Shown in pieces: positions 23,749-32,984 of a DNA stretch of 64,000 nt. Source of the stretch: Hoeflea marina (lineage in GTDB: Bacteria > Pseudomonadota > Alphaproteobacteria > Rhizobiales > Rhizobiaceae). The translations under genes were made by a program, and so were the position numbers. Where the stretch lies: assembly GCF_003182275.1 (NCBI RefSeq), contig NZ_QGTR01000002.1, positions 786,237 to 850,236 of the forward strand, given 5' to 3'. The stretch's first letter is position 1; each line of letters opens with the position of its first letter. The notes under the pieces were generated by a model. That model saw only the letters and a list, made by a program, of their open reading frames with translations, did no database searches and had not been told where the DNA came from.

Positions 23749-24104
23749 GCGCGGAACTGCGCCGCGAGCTCTCCAGGCTCGACACCCTTGCCAATGCGCT
23801 GGACTCGCAGTTCCGCATCCCGGGCATCGGCATGCGCATCGGCTGGGACGGGATTCTCGGCCTGGTGCCGGGCGTCGGCGATGCAGTCACGCTGCTGCCG
23901 GCGGCCTACCTGCTCTACAAGGGTCACAGGCTCGGGGCCCGCCGGATGACGCTGATGCAGATGGCGCTCAATTCCGGCATCGATCTCGCCATCGGCGCGG
24001 TGCCTCTGCTGGGCGATCTCTTCGACATCGGCTTCAAGGCCAACAAGCGCAATGTGGCGCTGTTGCGCCGCGACATCGAGGCTCGCATCGAAGAGGTGGC
24101 GTGA
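23745..24104 (+). CDS. DUF4112 domain-containing membrane protein
   Basis: 119 residues. RIPGIGMRIGWDGILGLVPGVGD (~24-46) and AVPLLGDLFDIGFKANKRN (~86-104) are the two halves of DUF4112, with a hydrophobic hairpin between them (AAYLLYKGH, LIMQMALN-like). Function is unknown; members are small inner-membrane proteins often near stress genes. It overlaps the YqaE gene by 4 bases, so both are one transcription unit behind the EcfG promoter. Confidence 0.85.
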   Translation: MSAELRRELSRLDTLANALDSQFRIPGIGMRIGWDGILGLVPGVGDAVTLLPAAYLLYKGHRLGARRMTLMQMALNSGIDLAIGAVPLLGDLFDIGFKANKRNVALLRRDIEARIEEVA

Positions 24105-24224
24105 CGCTTTGCGGCGGACCGGGAGTGTTGCCGGGATGGCGGCTCGGGATCTGCCAGACCGGTGTTTGTGGTTTGGCCGATGCGCGCTAGAATGAGGCGG
24201 GTCATTGTCCCGCGGTTAGAGATC

Positions 24225-24437
24225 ATGCCGACCGATGCTGTCAGCCTGGATTTCCTGGCAAAGCAGGCCAAGCTGAACCTGGACGAGCTGCGGGTTGTCC
24301 GGAAGGAGATTGCGGAGATGATGCGCCTCATCTCCGCCAACTATGAGCTGACCAGGCGCGTCGCGCGGCGGCAGGGCGAACTCCGCGCTCCGATTGCGGG
24401 AAACGGAAATAGCACCAGGCCGGAACTCAGTCCCTGA
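24225..24437 (+). CDS. Small predicted helical protein, unknown
   Basis: 70 residues if it starts at 24225 (MPTDAVSLDFLAKQAK). The sequence is amphipathic with heptad-like spacing (LAKQAKLNLDELRVVRKEIAEMMRLI), so a short coiled coil is likely. There is no signal or membrane segment and no family I recognise. An upstream in-frame ATG at 24162 is possible. Its stop overlaps the end of the dipeptidase gene on the other strand by 11 bases. The call rests on coding-like composition only. Confidence 0.45.
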   Translation: MPTDAVSLDFLAKQAKLNLDELRVVRKEIAEMMRLISANYELTRRVARRQGELRAPIAGNGNSTRPELSP

Positions 24438-25491
24438 ACGTCCGGTCCAGCAGTCCCAGCCAGTTGTCGAGGCAGAGCTTCCTGACGAGCTCCTCGGAAT
24501 AGCCGTGGACGCGCATTGCCTCGGTGAGCGCCGGCAGGCCGCTGACATCGGTGATCGGGTCGGGAATGGCTGCGCCATCGAAGTCGGACCCCATGCCGAC
24601 ATGATCCTCGCCGAGGATCCCGATCAGGTGGTCGAGATGCCGCAGCATCGGCTCGAGCGTCATGTCGCTGGAACGGCGCCCGTCGGGACGCAGGAACACG
24701 GTGGCGAAGTTGAGCCCGACCATGCCGCCGGATTCGGCGATCATCGACAGCTGCCGGTCAGTGAGATTGCGTGTCGACGGCGTCACCGCATGAGCGTTGG
24801 AATGGGTGGCGACCAGCGGTGCGTCGGAGAGTTTGGCGACATCGTCAAACCCCTTCTCGTTGAGATGCGACAGGTCGATCATGACCCTGAGTTCATTGCA
24901 GGTCTTGACGAGTCGCTTGCCGGCGTCGGTCAGGCCCGGCCCGGTGTCGGGCGTGCCCGGAAAGACGAAGGGCACGCCGTGGCCGAAGGCGGTCGGCCGG
25001 CTCCACACCGGGCCGATCGAGCGCAGGCCCATGGCGTGGAAGCTGTAGAGTGAATCAAGATCGGGATCGATAGCCTCGGCGCCCTCCATGTGCATGATGG
25101 CGGCAATCGCGCCGCGCGTGATCGTCTCCCGCACTTCGGAGGCCGTGCGACAGATCCTGAACCGGCCCTCGCTCGACCGCTCCATCCACAGGAGATGACC
25201 CGCCATCGCCAGCGCCACCGTCTGGGAATAGCCGAGATCGAGCTCCCGCGGCAGGTCGAGCGCGTAGGGCGGGTTGTCCATCAGGTCGTCGCGGTCGTCG
25301 GGCCGATCCTCCGGCGGCGAGGGGATGTAGATGGCGAAGAAGCCGCCGGCAAAGCCGCCCTTCCGCATTCGCGGCAGGTCGAGATGGCCGCTGCCGTCGC
25401 CCTCGAGCCATGTCGCGCCGCGCTTTTCCGGCGCGCGCAACAGGCGCAGCAGAAAGTCATTGTGTCCGTCGAAAACCGGAATCATCGTCAT
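24427..25491 (-). CDS. Membrane dipeptidase (renal dipeptidase family, M19)
   Basis: 354 residues. Zinc-ligand and family motifs: PVFDGHNDFLLRL (HxD near residues 9-11), AAIMHMEGAEAID (Glu ligand), MIDLSHLNEKG (His), PLVATHSNAHAV (His) and MGSDFDGA (Asp). The enzyme hydrolyses dipeptides, often with D-residues. It follows the dipeptide importer ATPase by 14 bases on the same strand, so imported dipeptides are probably cleaved here in the cytoplasm; no signal peptide is seen. Start at 25491 has AGGA upstream; a second ATG two codons later is equally possible. Confidence 0.9.
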   Translation of the reverse strand: MTMIPVFDGHNDFLLRLLRAPEKRGATWLEGDGSGHLDLPRMRKGGFAGGFFAIYIPSPPEDRPDDRDDLMDNPPYALDLPRELDLGYSQTVALAMAGHLLWMERSSEGRFRICRTASEVRETITRGAIAAIMHMEGAEAIDPDLDSLYSFHAMGLRSIGPVWSRPTAFGHGVPFVFPGTPDTGPGLTDAGKRLVKTCNELRVMIDLSHLNEKGFDDVAKLSDAPLVATHSNAHAVTPSTRNLTDRQLSMIAESGGMVGLNFATVFLRPDGRRSSDMTLEPMLRHLDHLIGILGEDHVGMGSDFDGAAIPDPITDVSGLPALTEAMRVHGYSEELVRKLCLDNWLGLLDRTFRD

Positions 25492-25505
25492 TGTGCGGTC
25501 CTGTG

Positions 25506-26273
25506 TCAGGCTGGAATGGCGGCTCGGGTGAAGCCAAGGCTCGCGGCCATCAGATTTCGTGTGTAGTCCTGGGTGGCCCGGCTGGCTTGCAGGGCTTCCC
25601 GAGTCAGCGCCTCCACGGCGAGGCCGTGCTGCATGACCAGCAGGCGTTCGCACATATGGGCGACCACGGCAAGGTCGTGGCTGACCAGCACATAGGTGAG
25701 CCCGCGCTCGGCGCGGAGCCGGTCGAGCAGGTTGAGCACCTCGGCCTGGATCGAGGCGTCAAGCGCCGACGTGGGCTCGTCGAGCAGCAGCACCTTCGGC
25801 TCCAGGATCAGCGCCCGGGCGATCGCCACGCGCTGGCGCTGGCCGCCGGACAATTGATGCGGGTAGCGGAACCGGAAGCCCTTGCCGAGGCCGACCTCGT
25901 CGAGCGCCTGCTCGATGCGGTTCTCGCGCCGGTCGAAGCCATGGATGGCCAGCGGTTCGGACAGCACCCTGTCGATGGTGTGGCGGGGATGCAGCGAGGC
26001 GTAGGGATCCTGGAACACCATCTGCACCCGGCGGTAGAAGGCCGGGTCGCGCGGAGTGGCAAGCGCCTTGCCGTCAAGCGTCACCGTGCCGCCGCTCATA
26101 GGCGTCAGCCCGCAGATGGCGCGCAGCACCGTCGACTTGCCCGAGCCGCTCTCGCCGACGATGCCGTAGCTCTCGCCTTCGTTCACGCTGAACGAGACCC
26201 CGCGCAACGCGTGCACGGCGCGGGCGCCGTGGCCGAAGGTGACCGCCAGGTCGTGGATATCGAGCATCGCCAT
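25506..26273 (-). CDS. dppF: Peptide ABC transporter ATPase (DppF/OppF type)
   Basis: 255 residues. Walker A GESGSGKSTVLRA (~39-51), Q-loop FQDPYASLHPRHT, signature LSGGQRQRVAIARAL, Walker B VLLLDEPTSALDAS and switch VSHDLAV. The EGESYGIVGESG lead-in and the short C-terminus fit the OppF-type partner; it lacks the longer oligopeptide C-terminal tail. The gene lies 2 bases after the other ATPase gene in the importer operon and is followed by the dipeptidase. It forms a heterodimer with the product of 26276-27112 under the two permeases. Confidence 0.88.
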   Translation of the reverse strand: MAMLDIHDLAVTFGHGARAVHALRGVSFSVNEGESYGIVGESGSGKSTVLRAICGLTPMSGGTVTLDGKALATPRDPAFYRRVQMVFQDPYASLHPRHTIDRVLSEPLAIHGFDRRENRIEQALDEVGLGKGFRFRYPHQLSGGQRQRVAIARALILEPKVLLLDEPTSALDASIQAEVLNLLDRLRAERGLTYVLVSHDLAVVAHMCERLLVMQHGLAVEALTREALQASRATQDYTRNLMAASLGFTRAAIPA

Positions 26274-26275
26274 GG

Positions 26276-27112
26276 TCAGCCCCCCGCTTTCAGCCAGGCG
26301 GCGTCGCGTGTGAGCACCGGCAGCGGCCGCACGCCGCCTTCGATCTTCGGCAGGCAGTTGAGCAGGCCGCGGGTGTAGGGATGCCTGGCGTTCTGCAGGT
26401 CGGCCGCATCGATTTCCTCGACCACCTGACCCGCATACATCACCAGCACCCGGTCGCAGAAGGTGGAGACCAGATGCAGGTCATGGCTGATGAAGATCAG
26501 TCCCATTCCGCGCTGCGTGACCAGATTGTCGAGAATGCGCAGCACCTCGATCTGGACGGTGACGTCGAGTGCCGAAGTCGGCTCGTCGGCGATCAGCAGG
26601 TCCGGTTCGGTGACCAGCATCATGGCGATCATCGCGCGCTGGCCCATGCCGCCGGAGAGCTCGTGCGGATAGGCGGCCATCACCCGTTCCGGGTCGCGGA
26701 TCTGCACGGCTTCCAGCATCGCCAGCGACTTGTCGCGGGCCTCCGCCTTGCCGCCATGCAGTTTCACCGCCTCGATGAGCTGCTTGCCGATGGTCATCAC
26801 CGGGTTGAGCGAGAATTTCGGGTCCTGCATCACCATCGACATGCGCGCGCCGCGCAACGAGCGCCAGGTCTTCGGCGTGGCGTGCCGGAGGTCGACGCCG
26901 TCGAATTCCAGCCTGTCGGCGGTGGCGCGCCCCGAGGGCGGCGTCAGCCCCAGCAGCGCCCGGCCGGTCTGCGACTTTCCGGAGCCGCTTTCGCCGACGA
27001 TGCCGAGCCGCTCGCGCCCGAGCGTGAACGAGACGCCGCGCACCACTTCCACCGGGCCCTGCCGGGAGGGGAAGGAGATGCGCAGGTTTCTGACGTCGAG
27101 AAGCGGGCTCAT
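26276..27112 (-). CDS. dppD: Peptide ABC transporter ATPase (DppD/OppD type)
   Basis: 278 residues. Walker A GESGSGKSQTGRALLG (~39-54; Ser-Gln in place of Ser-Thr after Lys, which is usual for OppD/DppD), Q-loop MQDPKFSLNPVMTIG, signature LSGGMGQRAMIAMML and Walker B LLIADEPTSALDVT. The C-terminal NARHPYTRGLLNCLPKIEGG is the oligopeptide-family tail. The start overlaps the stop of the permease gene (ATGA, 27109-27112). Confidence 0.9.
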   Translation of the reverse strand: MSPLLDVRNLRISFPSRQGPVEVVRGVSFTLGRERLGIVGESGSGKSQTGRALLGLTPPSGRATADRLEFDGVDLRHATPKTWRSLRGARMSMVMQDPKFSLNPVMTIGKQLIEAVKLHGGKAEARDKSLAMLEAVQIRDPERVMAAYPHELSGGMGQRAMIAMMLVTEPDLLIADEPTSALDVTVQIEVLRILDNLVTQRGMGLIFISHDLHLVSTFCDRVLVMYAGQVVEEIDAADLQNARHPYTRGLLNCLPKIEGGVRPLPVLTRDAAWLKAGG

Positions 27113-28041
27113 TTCTGCGCCTTCGGATCAAGCACGTCGCGCAGCCCGTCGCCGAGGAAATTGAACCCGAGCGATACGATGAAGATGGCAATGCCGGGCA
27201 TGGTCGCGACCCACCAGAAGTCGATGAGGAATCGGCGGCCGGCGGCGATCATCGCGCCCCATTCCGGCTGCGGCGGCTGCGCACCGAGGCCGAGGAAGCC
27301 CAGCCCCGCGGCGGTGAGGATGATGCCGGCCATGTCGAGCGTTACCCGGATGATGACCGAGGGCAGGCACAGCGGCACCACATGGCCCCAGATGATCCTG
27401 AGCGAGGAAGCGCCCTGCAGCCGGATTGCGTCGATGTGCTCGGCGTTGCGGATGGTCAGCGTCTCGGCGCGCGCCAGTCGCGCATAGGGCGGCCAGGAGG
27501 TGATCGCGATGGCGATGATGGCGTTCTCGATGCCGGGCCCGAGGGCCGCCACGAAGGCCAGCGCAAGGATCAGCCGCGGAAAGGCAAGGAAGATGTCGGT
27601 GACGCGCATGAGCACGGTGTCCACCCAGCCGCCGAAATAGCCCGCCGACGTGCCGACCAGCAAGCCGACCGGCGTGGCGATGGCTGCGACCAGCGCCACG
27701 ACCACCAGCGTGACCCGCGAACCGTAGACGATGCGCGAGAAGATGTCGCGGGCGAGGTCGTCGGTGCCCATCAGGTGATCCCAGGAGGGCGGCAGCAGCC
27801 GGGCGGTGCGCAGGTCGCCGCCGGTCAGCGGATCGTAGGGTGCGATGAAGCCGGCGAAGATTGCCACCAGCACCAGCACCACGACGATGCCGAGTCCGAT
27901 CATGCCGAGCCGGTTGGAGCGGAAGGCGAGCCAGGCGCGGTAGGACTGGCCGAAGCGGGCCTGCCGTCGCGAACTCGGCTGCTCGGAGAGCAGCCATTGG
28001 CGAAGGCCGGGCTTTGCCGGAAGGGTGTCGAGCGATGTCAA
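27109..28041 (-). CDS. dppC: Peptide ABC transporter permease (DppC type), TTG start
   Basis: 310 residues if read from the TTG at 28041, which overlaps the upstream stop (TTGA). No in-frame ATG exists before the first membrane segment, so a TTG start is the best choice. The protein has the OppC N-terminal domain (RAWLAFRSNRLGMIGLG), HLMGTDDLARDIFSRI with the family's GTD motif, and the coupling loop HIDAIRLQGASSLRIIWGHV. About six membrane helices. It forms the channel with the DppB-type protein. The unusual start may lower its translation. Confidence 0.85.
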   Translation of the reverse strand: MTSLDTLPAKPGLRQWLLSEQPSSRRQARFGQSYRAWLAFRSNRLGMIGLGIVVVLVLVAIFAGFIAPYDPLTGGDLRTARLLPPSWDHLMGTDDLARDIFSRIVYGSRVTLVVVALVAAIATPVGLLVGTSAGYFGGWVDTVLMRVTDIFLAFPRLILALAFVAALGPGIENAIIAIAITSWPPYARLARAETLTIRNAEHIDAIRLQGASSLRIIWGHVVPLCLPSVIIRVTLDMAGIILTAAGLGFLGLGAQPPQPEWGAMIAAGRRFLIDFWWVATMPGIAIFIVSLGFNFLGDGLRDVLDPKAQK

Positions 28042-29102
28042 AGCCGTGTCCTCACGCGAGGATCGAGCAGCGTGTAGAGCAGATCCGAGAAGATGTTGAG
28101 ACCGACAAAGACGATGCCGATGAGCAGCGTACCGCCGAGAACGGCGTTCATGTCGGCATTCTGCAGCGAATTGGTCAGGTATTGTCCGAGGCCGGGCCAG
28201 GCGAACACGGTTTCGGTCAGCACCGAGCCCTCGAGCAGATTGGCGTAGGACAGCGCGATCACGGTCACCAGCGGCACTGCGGCGTTCCTGAGCGCGTGCA
28301 CCCAGATGATGCGCCATTCGGCCACGCCCTTGACCCGGGCGGTGACCACATATTCCTGCGCCAGTTCATTGAGCATGAAGCTTCGCGTCATCCGTGCGAT
28401 ATAGGCCATTGACAGATAGCCGAGCAGGCAGGCGGGCAGCGCGATGTGCGAGACCACGTTGCGGAAGGCCGCCCACTGGCCCTGCATGGCGGTGTCGAGC
28501 AGCATCAGCCCTGTGGTCGATGTGAAGGAGTACTCATAGGAAATGTCGATCCGCCCGGGACCGGCGACCAGTTCCCATTTGGCGTAGAACAGCAGGAGAC
28601 CCATGAGGCCGAGCCAGAAGATCGGCGCCGAATAGCCCACGAGCCCGAAGATCCGCACCAGCTGGTCGATGAGCCGACCCTGGCGCACGGCCGCCCAGAC
28701 GCCGGCCGGGATGCCGAGCAGCGTGCCGATGATGATGCCGACGGTGGCAAGCTCCAGCGTGGCCGGGAAGGCGCGGGCCAGGTCCGAGATGATCGGCTTC
28801 TTGGTGAGCAGGCTTTCGCCGAAGTCGCCGGTCACGGCCTTCTTGGCGTAGAGATAGAATTGTTCGTACAGCGGCCTGTCGAGCCCGAGCTCCAGATAGA
28901 CCTTCTCGTAGGTCGATGGCGAGGCGCGGTCACCGACCACGGACAGGACCGGATCCACGGGGACCACGCGGCCGATCAGGAAGGTGACCAGCAGCAGGCC
29001 GAAAAGGGTGAACGCCACGGTAGCCGTCAGCTTGCCGAGCTTGAAAAGCCAGCCTGGAAGGGCGCTTGCGCGCCCTTCCGATTGAATGGTCATGTCCGTC
29101 AC
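28038..29102 (-). CDS. dppB: Peptide ABC transporter permease (DppB type)
   Basis: 354 residues. An N-terminal helix after ~25 residues, then GLDRPLYEQFYLYAKKAVTG and DFGESLLTKKPI (OppB/DppB periplasmic block), the coupling loop EYVVTARVKGVAEWRIIWVH and VFAWPGLGQYLTNSLQNAD near the C-terminus. Six membrane segments expected. The gene begins right after the binding-protein stop and ends overlapping the DppC start. Confidence 0.88.
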   Translation of the reverse strand: MTDMTIQSEGRASALPGWLFKLGKLTATVAFTLFGLLLVTFLIGRVVPVDPVLSVVGDRASPSTYEKVYLELGLDRPLYEQFYLYAKKAVTGDFGESLLTKKPIISDLARAFPATLELATVGIIIGTLLGIPAGVWAAVRQGRLIDQLVRIFGLVGYSAPIFWLGLMGLLLFYAKWELVAGPGRIDISYEYSFTSTTGLMLLDTAMQGQWAAFRNVVSHIALPACLLGYLSMAYIARMTRSFMLNELAQEYVVTARVKGVAEWRIIWVHALRNAAVPLVTVIALSYANLLEGSVLTETVFAWPGLGQYLTNSLQNADMNAVLGGTLLIGIVFVGLNIFSDLLYTLLDPRVRTRL

Positions 29103-30698
29103 TTACTTGGTCACAGCCTTGAACGAGTTGTCGTTGAACGACGGTCCGACAATAAAGCCCTCGACGTTCTTGCGCCGTGCGATGACTTCGATTTCCTGGA
29201 ACATGATGACGAAGGGCGAGGTTTCCTGAGATTCCTTCTGCAGTTCGACATACATCGCCGCCCGCTTGTCCGCATCGGGTTCCAGCACCGCCGCATCGGC
29301 CTTCTTGGTCATTTCCGGAATGTCCCACGCATTGCGCCAGGCCAGCGGCTTGGACTTTGCGTCGTCGGAATTGTCCGGATTGCGCGCGAAGGTGTCCGCA
29401 TTGGTGTGCGGATCCTGGTAGTCCGGACCCCAGCGGCCGATATAGATGTCATGGGTGCGGGCGCGGTACTTGGTGAGCGTCTGGCCGCCGTCGCCGGGGA
29501 TGATTTCCAGCTTGATGCCGGCCTCGGCGAAGGTCTGCTGCATCGCCTGCGCCATCGCGGTGATGTCGGGCGTGTTGCGGGTGTCCATGGTCACCGAGAA
29601 GCCGTCGGGCAGACCGGCTTCGGCCAGCAGTTCCTTGGCTTTCTCCACGTTGAGCGAGAACGGATTGTCTTCGAGCGCGCCCAGGAAGCCGAGCGGCAGG
29701 AAGGCCTGGTGCTTGATGACCATGCCCTTCATGATCGTGTCGGCGATGGTGTCGTAGTCGACGAGATACTTGAGCGCCTGGCGCACTTGCGGCTTGGCGA
29801 GATACTCGTTCTTCTGGTTCAGGCCGAGATAGTAGATCGAGCCCTTGACGCCCTTGTCGATGGCGATGTCGGGATTGCTCGAGAGCGCCTGGATTTCGTC
29901 CGGGCCGAGCTTGCGGGCGATGTCGATGTCGCCCTTCTCGAGCAGCAGCCGTTCGGTGGAGGCTTCCGGGATATGGCGGTAGATGGCGTGCGCCATCGGC
30001 GCGGCGTCGCCAGAATAATTGTCGTTGCGGTCGAGTGCCACGACTTCGTTGGCACGCCATTCGCGAATCGAGAATGCGCCCGAACCGGCATAGTTGGTCT
30101 TGAGCCAGTTGTAGCCGAAGTCGCCGTCGACCTCATGGCTCTTGACCAGCTCGCTGTCGACGATGAAGCCGACGGTCGCCGTCAGGCAGTAGAGCACCAG
30201 CGTCGGCGCGTAGTTCTTGTCCATCTCGAATTCGAACGTCATGTCGCCCGTCTTGCGGATCTTGGCGTCGACATTGTCGGCCGAGAAGCCGAACTGGGTC
30301 AGGATGAAGGCCGGCGATTTGTCGAGCTTGACCGCACGCTGCAGCGTGTAGACGGCGTCCTCGGCGGTGATCGGGTTGCCGGAGGCGAATTTCATGCCCG
30401 GACGGATGGTGAAGGTGAAGGTCTTGCCGTCTTCGGAGACTTCCCATTTCTCCGCCACGACGCCGAAGATCTTGGAGACGTCCTTGACGTCATAGCCGAT
30501 CAGGCCCTGATAGGCGTTGCCCAGCAGTTCCGAGGCGGTGAATTCGAACACTTCCGCCGGATCCAGCGAAATGATGTCATCGATGGCCCAGGCCTGGATC
30601 AGCGTATCGGCGGGTGTTTCCGCCTGCGCGCCCTGCGGCAGAAAGGCCAGCATGGTCGACACTGTGGCCGCTGCCAACAGTTTGGATAGATGTTTCAT
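29103..30698 (-). CDS. dppA: Peptide ABC transporter substrate-binding protein (DppA/OppA type)
   Basis: 531 residues, first gene of the importer operon. Sec signal peptide (MKHLSKLLAAATVSTMLAFL, cleavage near AQAE). The mature part has family-5 solute-binding features: SLDPAEVFEFTASELLGNAYQGL, then AEKWEVSEDGKTFTFTIRPG and SGNPITAEDAVYTLQRAV. It delivers peptides to the DppBCDF complex. The association with a membrane dipeptidase favours dipeptides over long peptides. The 240 bases upstream (30699-30939) presumably hold its promoter; I see no clear regulator site there. Confidence 0.87.
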   Translation of the reverse strand: MKHLSKLLAAATVSTMLAFLPQGAQAETPADTLIQAWAIDDIISLDPAEVFEFTASELLGNAYQGLIGYDVKDVSKIFGVVAEKWEVSEDGKTFTFTIRPGMKFASGNPITAEDAVYTLQRAVKLDKSPAFILTQFGFSADNVDAKIRKTGDMTFEFEMDKNYAPTLVLYCLTATVGFIVDSELVKSHEVDGDFGYNWLKTNYAGSGAFSIREWRANEVVALDRNDNYSGDAAPMAHAIYRHIPEASTERLLLEKGDIDIARKLGPDEIQALSSNPDIAIDKGVKGSIYYLGLNQKNEYLAKPQVRQALKYLVDYDTIADTIMKGMVIKHQAFLPLGFLGALEDNPFSLNVEKAKELLAEAGLPDGFSVTMDTRNTPDITAMAQAMQQTFAEAGIKLEIIPGDGGQTLTKYRARTHDIYIGRWGPDYQDPHTNADTFARNPDNSDDAKSKPLAWRNAWDIPEMTKKADAAVLEPDADKRAAMYVELQKESQETSPFVIMFQEIEVIARRKNVEGFIVGPSFNDNSFKAVTK

Positions 30699-30939
30699 TC
30701 AAGACACTCCCGGATCATTTATTGTAGCGTTTTCAAACACCTCTGGTCATGAGCAGGCCTCAGCCCGCCAGCCGGATGGAACGAAATAGAGTGCACGCGG
30801 CCCTGGCGCTGTCAAGCAATCGCGGAGCCAATTCGCCCCTGGCTGTGCACAGGCTTGTATCTGCATAAACTTTTGGCTGTCTGGTGGGCGATCTGCCCTC
30901 AAACGGGCCGCCGCCGATCCGATGTGCGCCCCTGCGCCG

Positions 30940-31698
30940 TCAGGCGGGAAGCATCAGTCGACCGCCGGCGGTTTCCAGGGCCGTGGCTATCTCGGCGTCC
31001 GGCGCCGCATCGGTGACCAGGTGGTCGATGCCCGAAAAGCCGCAGACCGACACCAGCCCGCGGCGTCCGAACTTGCTCCTGTCGGTCACCACATGCGTCC
31101 GCTCGCCGCGCGACAGAACCATGCGGGCGAATTCCGCCTCCTCGAGATCGTAATCCATCACGCCGGCCTCGGCATGCACCGCGCCGGCGGAGATGATGGC
31201 GTGCGCCACGGAGAACTTGGCGATGAACTCGATGGCGGAGACGCCGAAGGCGGCGCCGGAATCGCTGCGCAGCTCGCCGCCGGCCATGTAGACACGGTTG
31301 CCGTTGACGGTGGCCAGCGTCCTGGCAATGTCTGAGGAATTGGTCACCACGGTCAGCCTCCGGTGACCGAGCAGCTCGCGGGCGACAAAACTGGTGGTGG
31401 TGCCGGTGTCCAGCATGATCGAATCGCCGTCGCGGATCATGCCGGCCATGGTCCGGGCGATGGCGCGCTTGGCGTCGGCGTGCTCGCGCATGCGGCGCTG
31501 GAAGGGTGCTTCGCCCAGCTGGCCGGCAAGGCCGACCGCGCCGTGCATCTTCTGCACAGCGCCCGACTGGGTGAGCGGCCTGACATCGCGGCGCACCGTC
31601 TCCAGCGAGACACTCAGCCGTGCGGCGAGGTCGGCGATGGTGATCGTTCCTTCCTCCGACAGCAGCCGCAGGATTTCCGTGTGGCGCTTGGACAGCAT
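30940..31698 (-). CDS. DeoR family transcriptional regulator
   Basis: 252 residues. The N-terminal DeoR helix-turn-helix (RHTEILRLLSEEGTITIADLAARLSVSLETVRRDV, read in parts at 5-40) includes the SLETVRRDV recognition helix. The C-terminal effector domain carries IMLDTGTTTSFVARELL (sugar-phosphate-binding-like DTGTTT) and AIISAGAVHAEAGVMDYDLEEAEF. DeoR proteins usually respond to phosphorylated ligands. It is divergent from the betaine-type importer operon, which includes a small-molecule kinase, so it is the probable repressor of that operon, perhaps sensing the kinase product. That link is inference. Confidence 0.85.
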   Translation of the reverse strand: MLSKRHTEILRLLSEEGTITIADLAARLSVSLETVRRDVRPLTQSGAVQKMHGAVGLAGQLGEAPFQRRMREHADAKRAIARTMAGMIRDGDSIMLDTGTTTSFVARELLGHRRLTVVTNSSDIARTLATVNGNRVYMAGGELRSDSGAAFGVSAIEFIAKFSVAHAIISAGAVHAEAGVMDYDLEEAEFARMVLSRGERTHVVTDRSKFGRRGLVSVCGFSGIDHLVTDAAPDAEIATALETAGGRLMLPA

Positions 31699-31825
31699 CT
31701 CTTGTTCACTCCGGGTGCGGCGGGCTTCATCGGTTCTTCGCCCGTTTTCTATGCAGAAACCCGGATATTGGCAACCACATCGGCATCAAACGGGCACAAA
31801 AGGCAGAAATAACCACAAAACTTGA

Positions 31826-31854
31826 TTGACAAGATCCTGAAGCTGGTGTGGGAT
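31826..31854 (+). promoter_or_regulatory. Candidate promoter of the betaine-type importer operon
   Basis: TTGACA at 31826-31831, a 17-base spacer, and TGGGAT at 31849-31854 upstream of the binding-protein gene. The -35 is perfect but the -10 is weak, which suits a regulated promoter. The 31699-31964 spacer is shared with the divergent DeoR gene. Confidence 0.4.
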
Positions 31855-31964
31855 CCACCCCTTGAGAACGAGAGTGCGCACCAGCAGGCCTCCCCGTTTG
31901 AGTGGCAGGCCCGGGACAAGCGTCGCCGGCACAAACCATTCATCGGGCGAACAGGAGGCACAGC

Positions 31965-32948
31965 ATGCAGTCATCCACGAATACGGTCCGGAGATCGCTT
32001 AGATGCGGCGCGGCGGCGCTGGCCATGGCGGCGGCCTCCTGCGTGGCGCTCTCGGCTGTGTCCGCCCAGGAATCCACCGACACCATCACGCTCACCCTGC
32101 ATGACTGGACGGGCCAGCTCATCACCACCAATATCATGGGCGAGGTGCTCAAGCAGGCGGGCTATTCGATCGAATACGTGCAGGCTGATTATCTCGCCCA
32201 GTTCGCCGGCCTCGAGACCGGCGATCTCGATATCGCCATGGAGATGTGGGAGACCACCGGCCGTGAGGCGATGGACGCGGCGACCGCCACCGGCAAGGTG
32301 GAGAATTTCGGTCCGACCGGCATGAAGGCCAAGGAAGAGTGGTGGTATCCCGAATACATGAAGGCCAAATGCCCGGGCCTGCCCGATTGGACTGCCTTGA
32401 AGGAGCCGGCCTGCGCCGAGGCCTTCTCGATTCCGGAGACCGCGCCCAAGGGCCGCTATCTCGGCGGTCCGGTCACCTGGGGCGGTTTTGACGATGAACG
32501 CGTCGAGGCGCTGGACCTGCCCTTCGAGGTCATTCACGCGGGTACCGATGCGGCCCTGTTCGCCGAACTCGAGAGCGCCTACCAGCGCGAAGCGCCGATC
32601 ATGCTGTGGATCTATGCGCCACACTGGGCCCCGGCGAAGTACAAGGGCGAATGGGTCGAGTTCCCGGAATACACCGCCGAGTGTTATTCCGACCCGGCGT
32701 GGGGCTCCAACCCGGACATGGCCTATGACTGCGGCAAGCCGTTCGGCGAGATCTGGAAAGTCGGCTGGTCCGGCGTCAAGGACAAGTGGCCCGGCGCCTA
32801 TCAGGCGGTCAAGGCGTTCACGCTCGACAATGACGAGATGGGGTCGATGATCACCGAGGTCGATCTCAACGGCAAGTCGGTCGATGCCGTGGTCGCCGAC
32901 TGGATGGCGGCCAACAAGGATCGATGGTCGGGTTGGATCAAGAAATAA
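31965..32948 (+). CDS. Glycine betaine/choline-type ABC transporter substrate-binding protein
   Basis: 327 residues from the ATG at 31965 (AGGAGG 8 bases upstream). Signal peptide of about 35 residues ending SAVSAQE. The mature protein is OpuAC/ProX-like: TLTLHDWTGQLITTNIMGEV, YVQADYLAQFAGLETGDLDIA, MEMWETTGRE, and several conserved Trp residues that form the quaternary-amine box (WWYPEY, MLWIYAPHWAPAKYKGEW). The ligand is probably betaine-like. It opens an operon with an ATPase, a double permease, a kinase and an FAD/GcvT dehydrogenase, so the ligand is likely catabolised by demethylation. Confidence 0.82.
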   Translation: MQSSTNTVRRSLRCGAAALAMAAASCVALSAVSAQESTDTITLTLHDWTGQLITTNIMGEVLKQAGYSIEYVQADYLAQFAGLETGDLDIAMEMWETTGREAMDAATATGKVENFGPTGMKAKEEWWYPEYMKAKCPGLPDWTALKEPACAEAFSIPETAPKGRYLGGPVTWGGFDDERVEALDLPFEVIHAGTDAALFAELESAYQREAPIMLWIYAPHWAPAKYKGEWVEFPEYTAECYSDPAWGSNPDMAYDCGKPFGEIWKVGWSGVKDKWPGAYQAVKAFTLDNDEMGSMITEVDLNGKSVDAVVADWMAANKDRWSGWIKK

Positions 32949-32984
32949 GCCCTGAATTCCTGATTCAACCGAAGGACTGGTGGA

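Noticed and set aside
28446-30689. A 747-codon plus-strand frame opposite the dipeptide importer genes
   Set aside because: It is antisense to dppA and dppB, which have clear signal, family motifs and operon overlaps. No motif is seen in the plus-strand translation.
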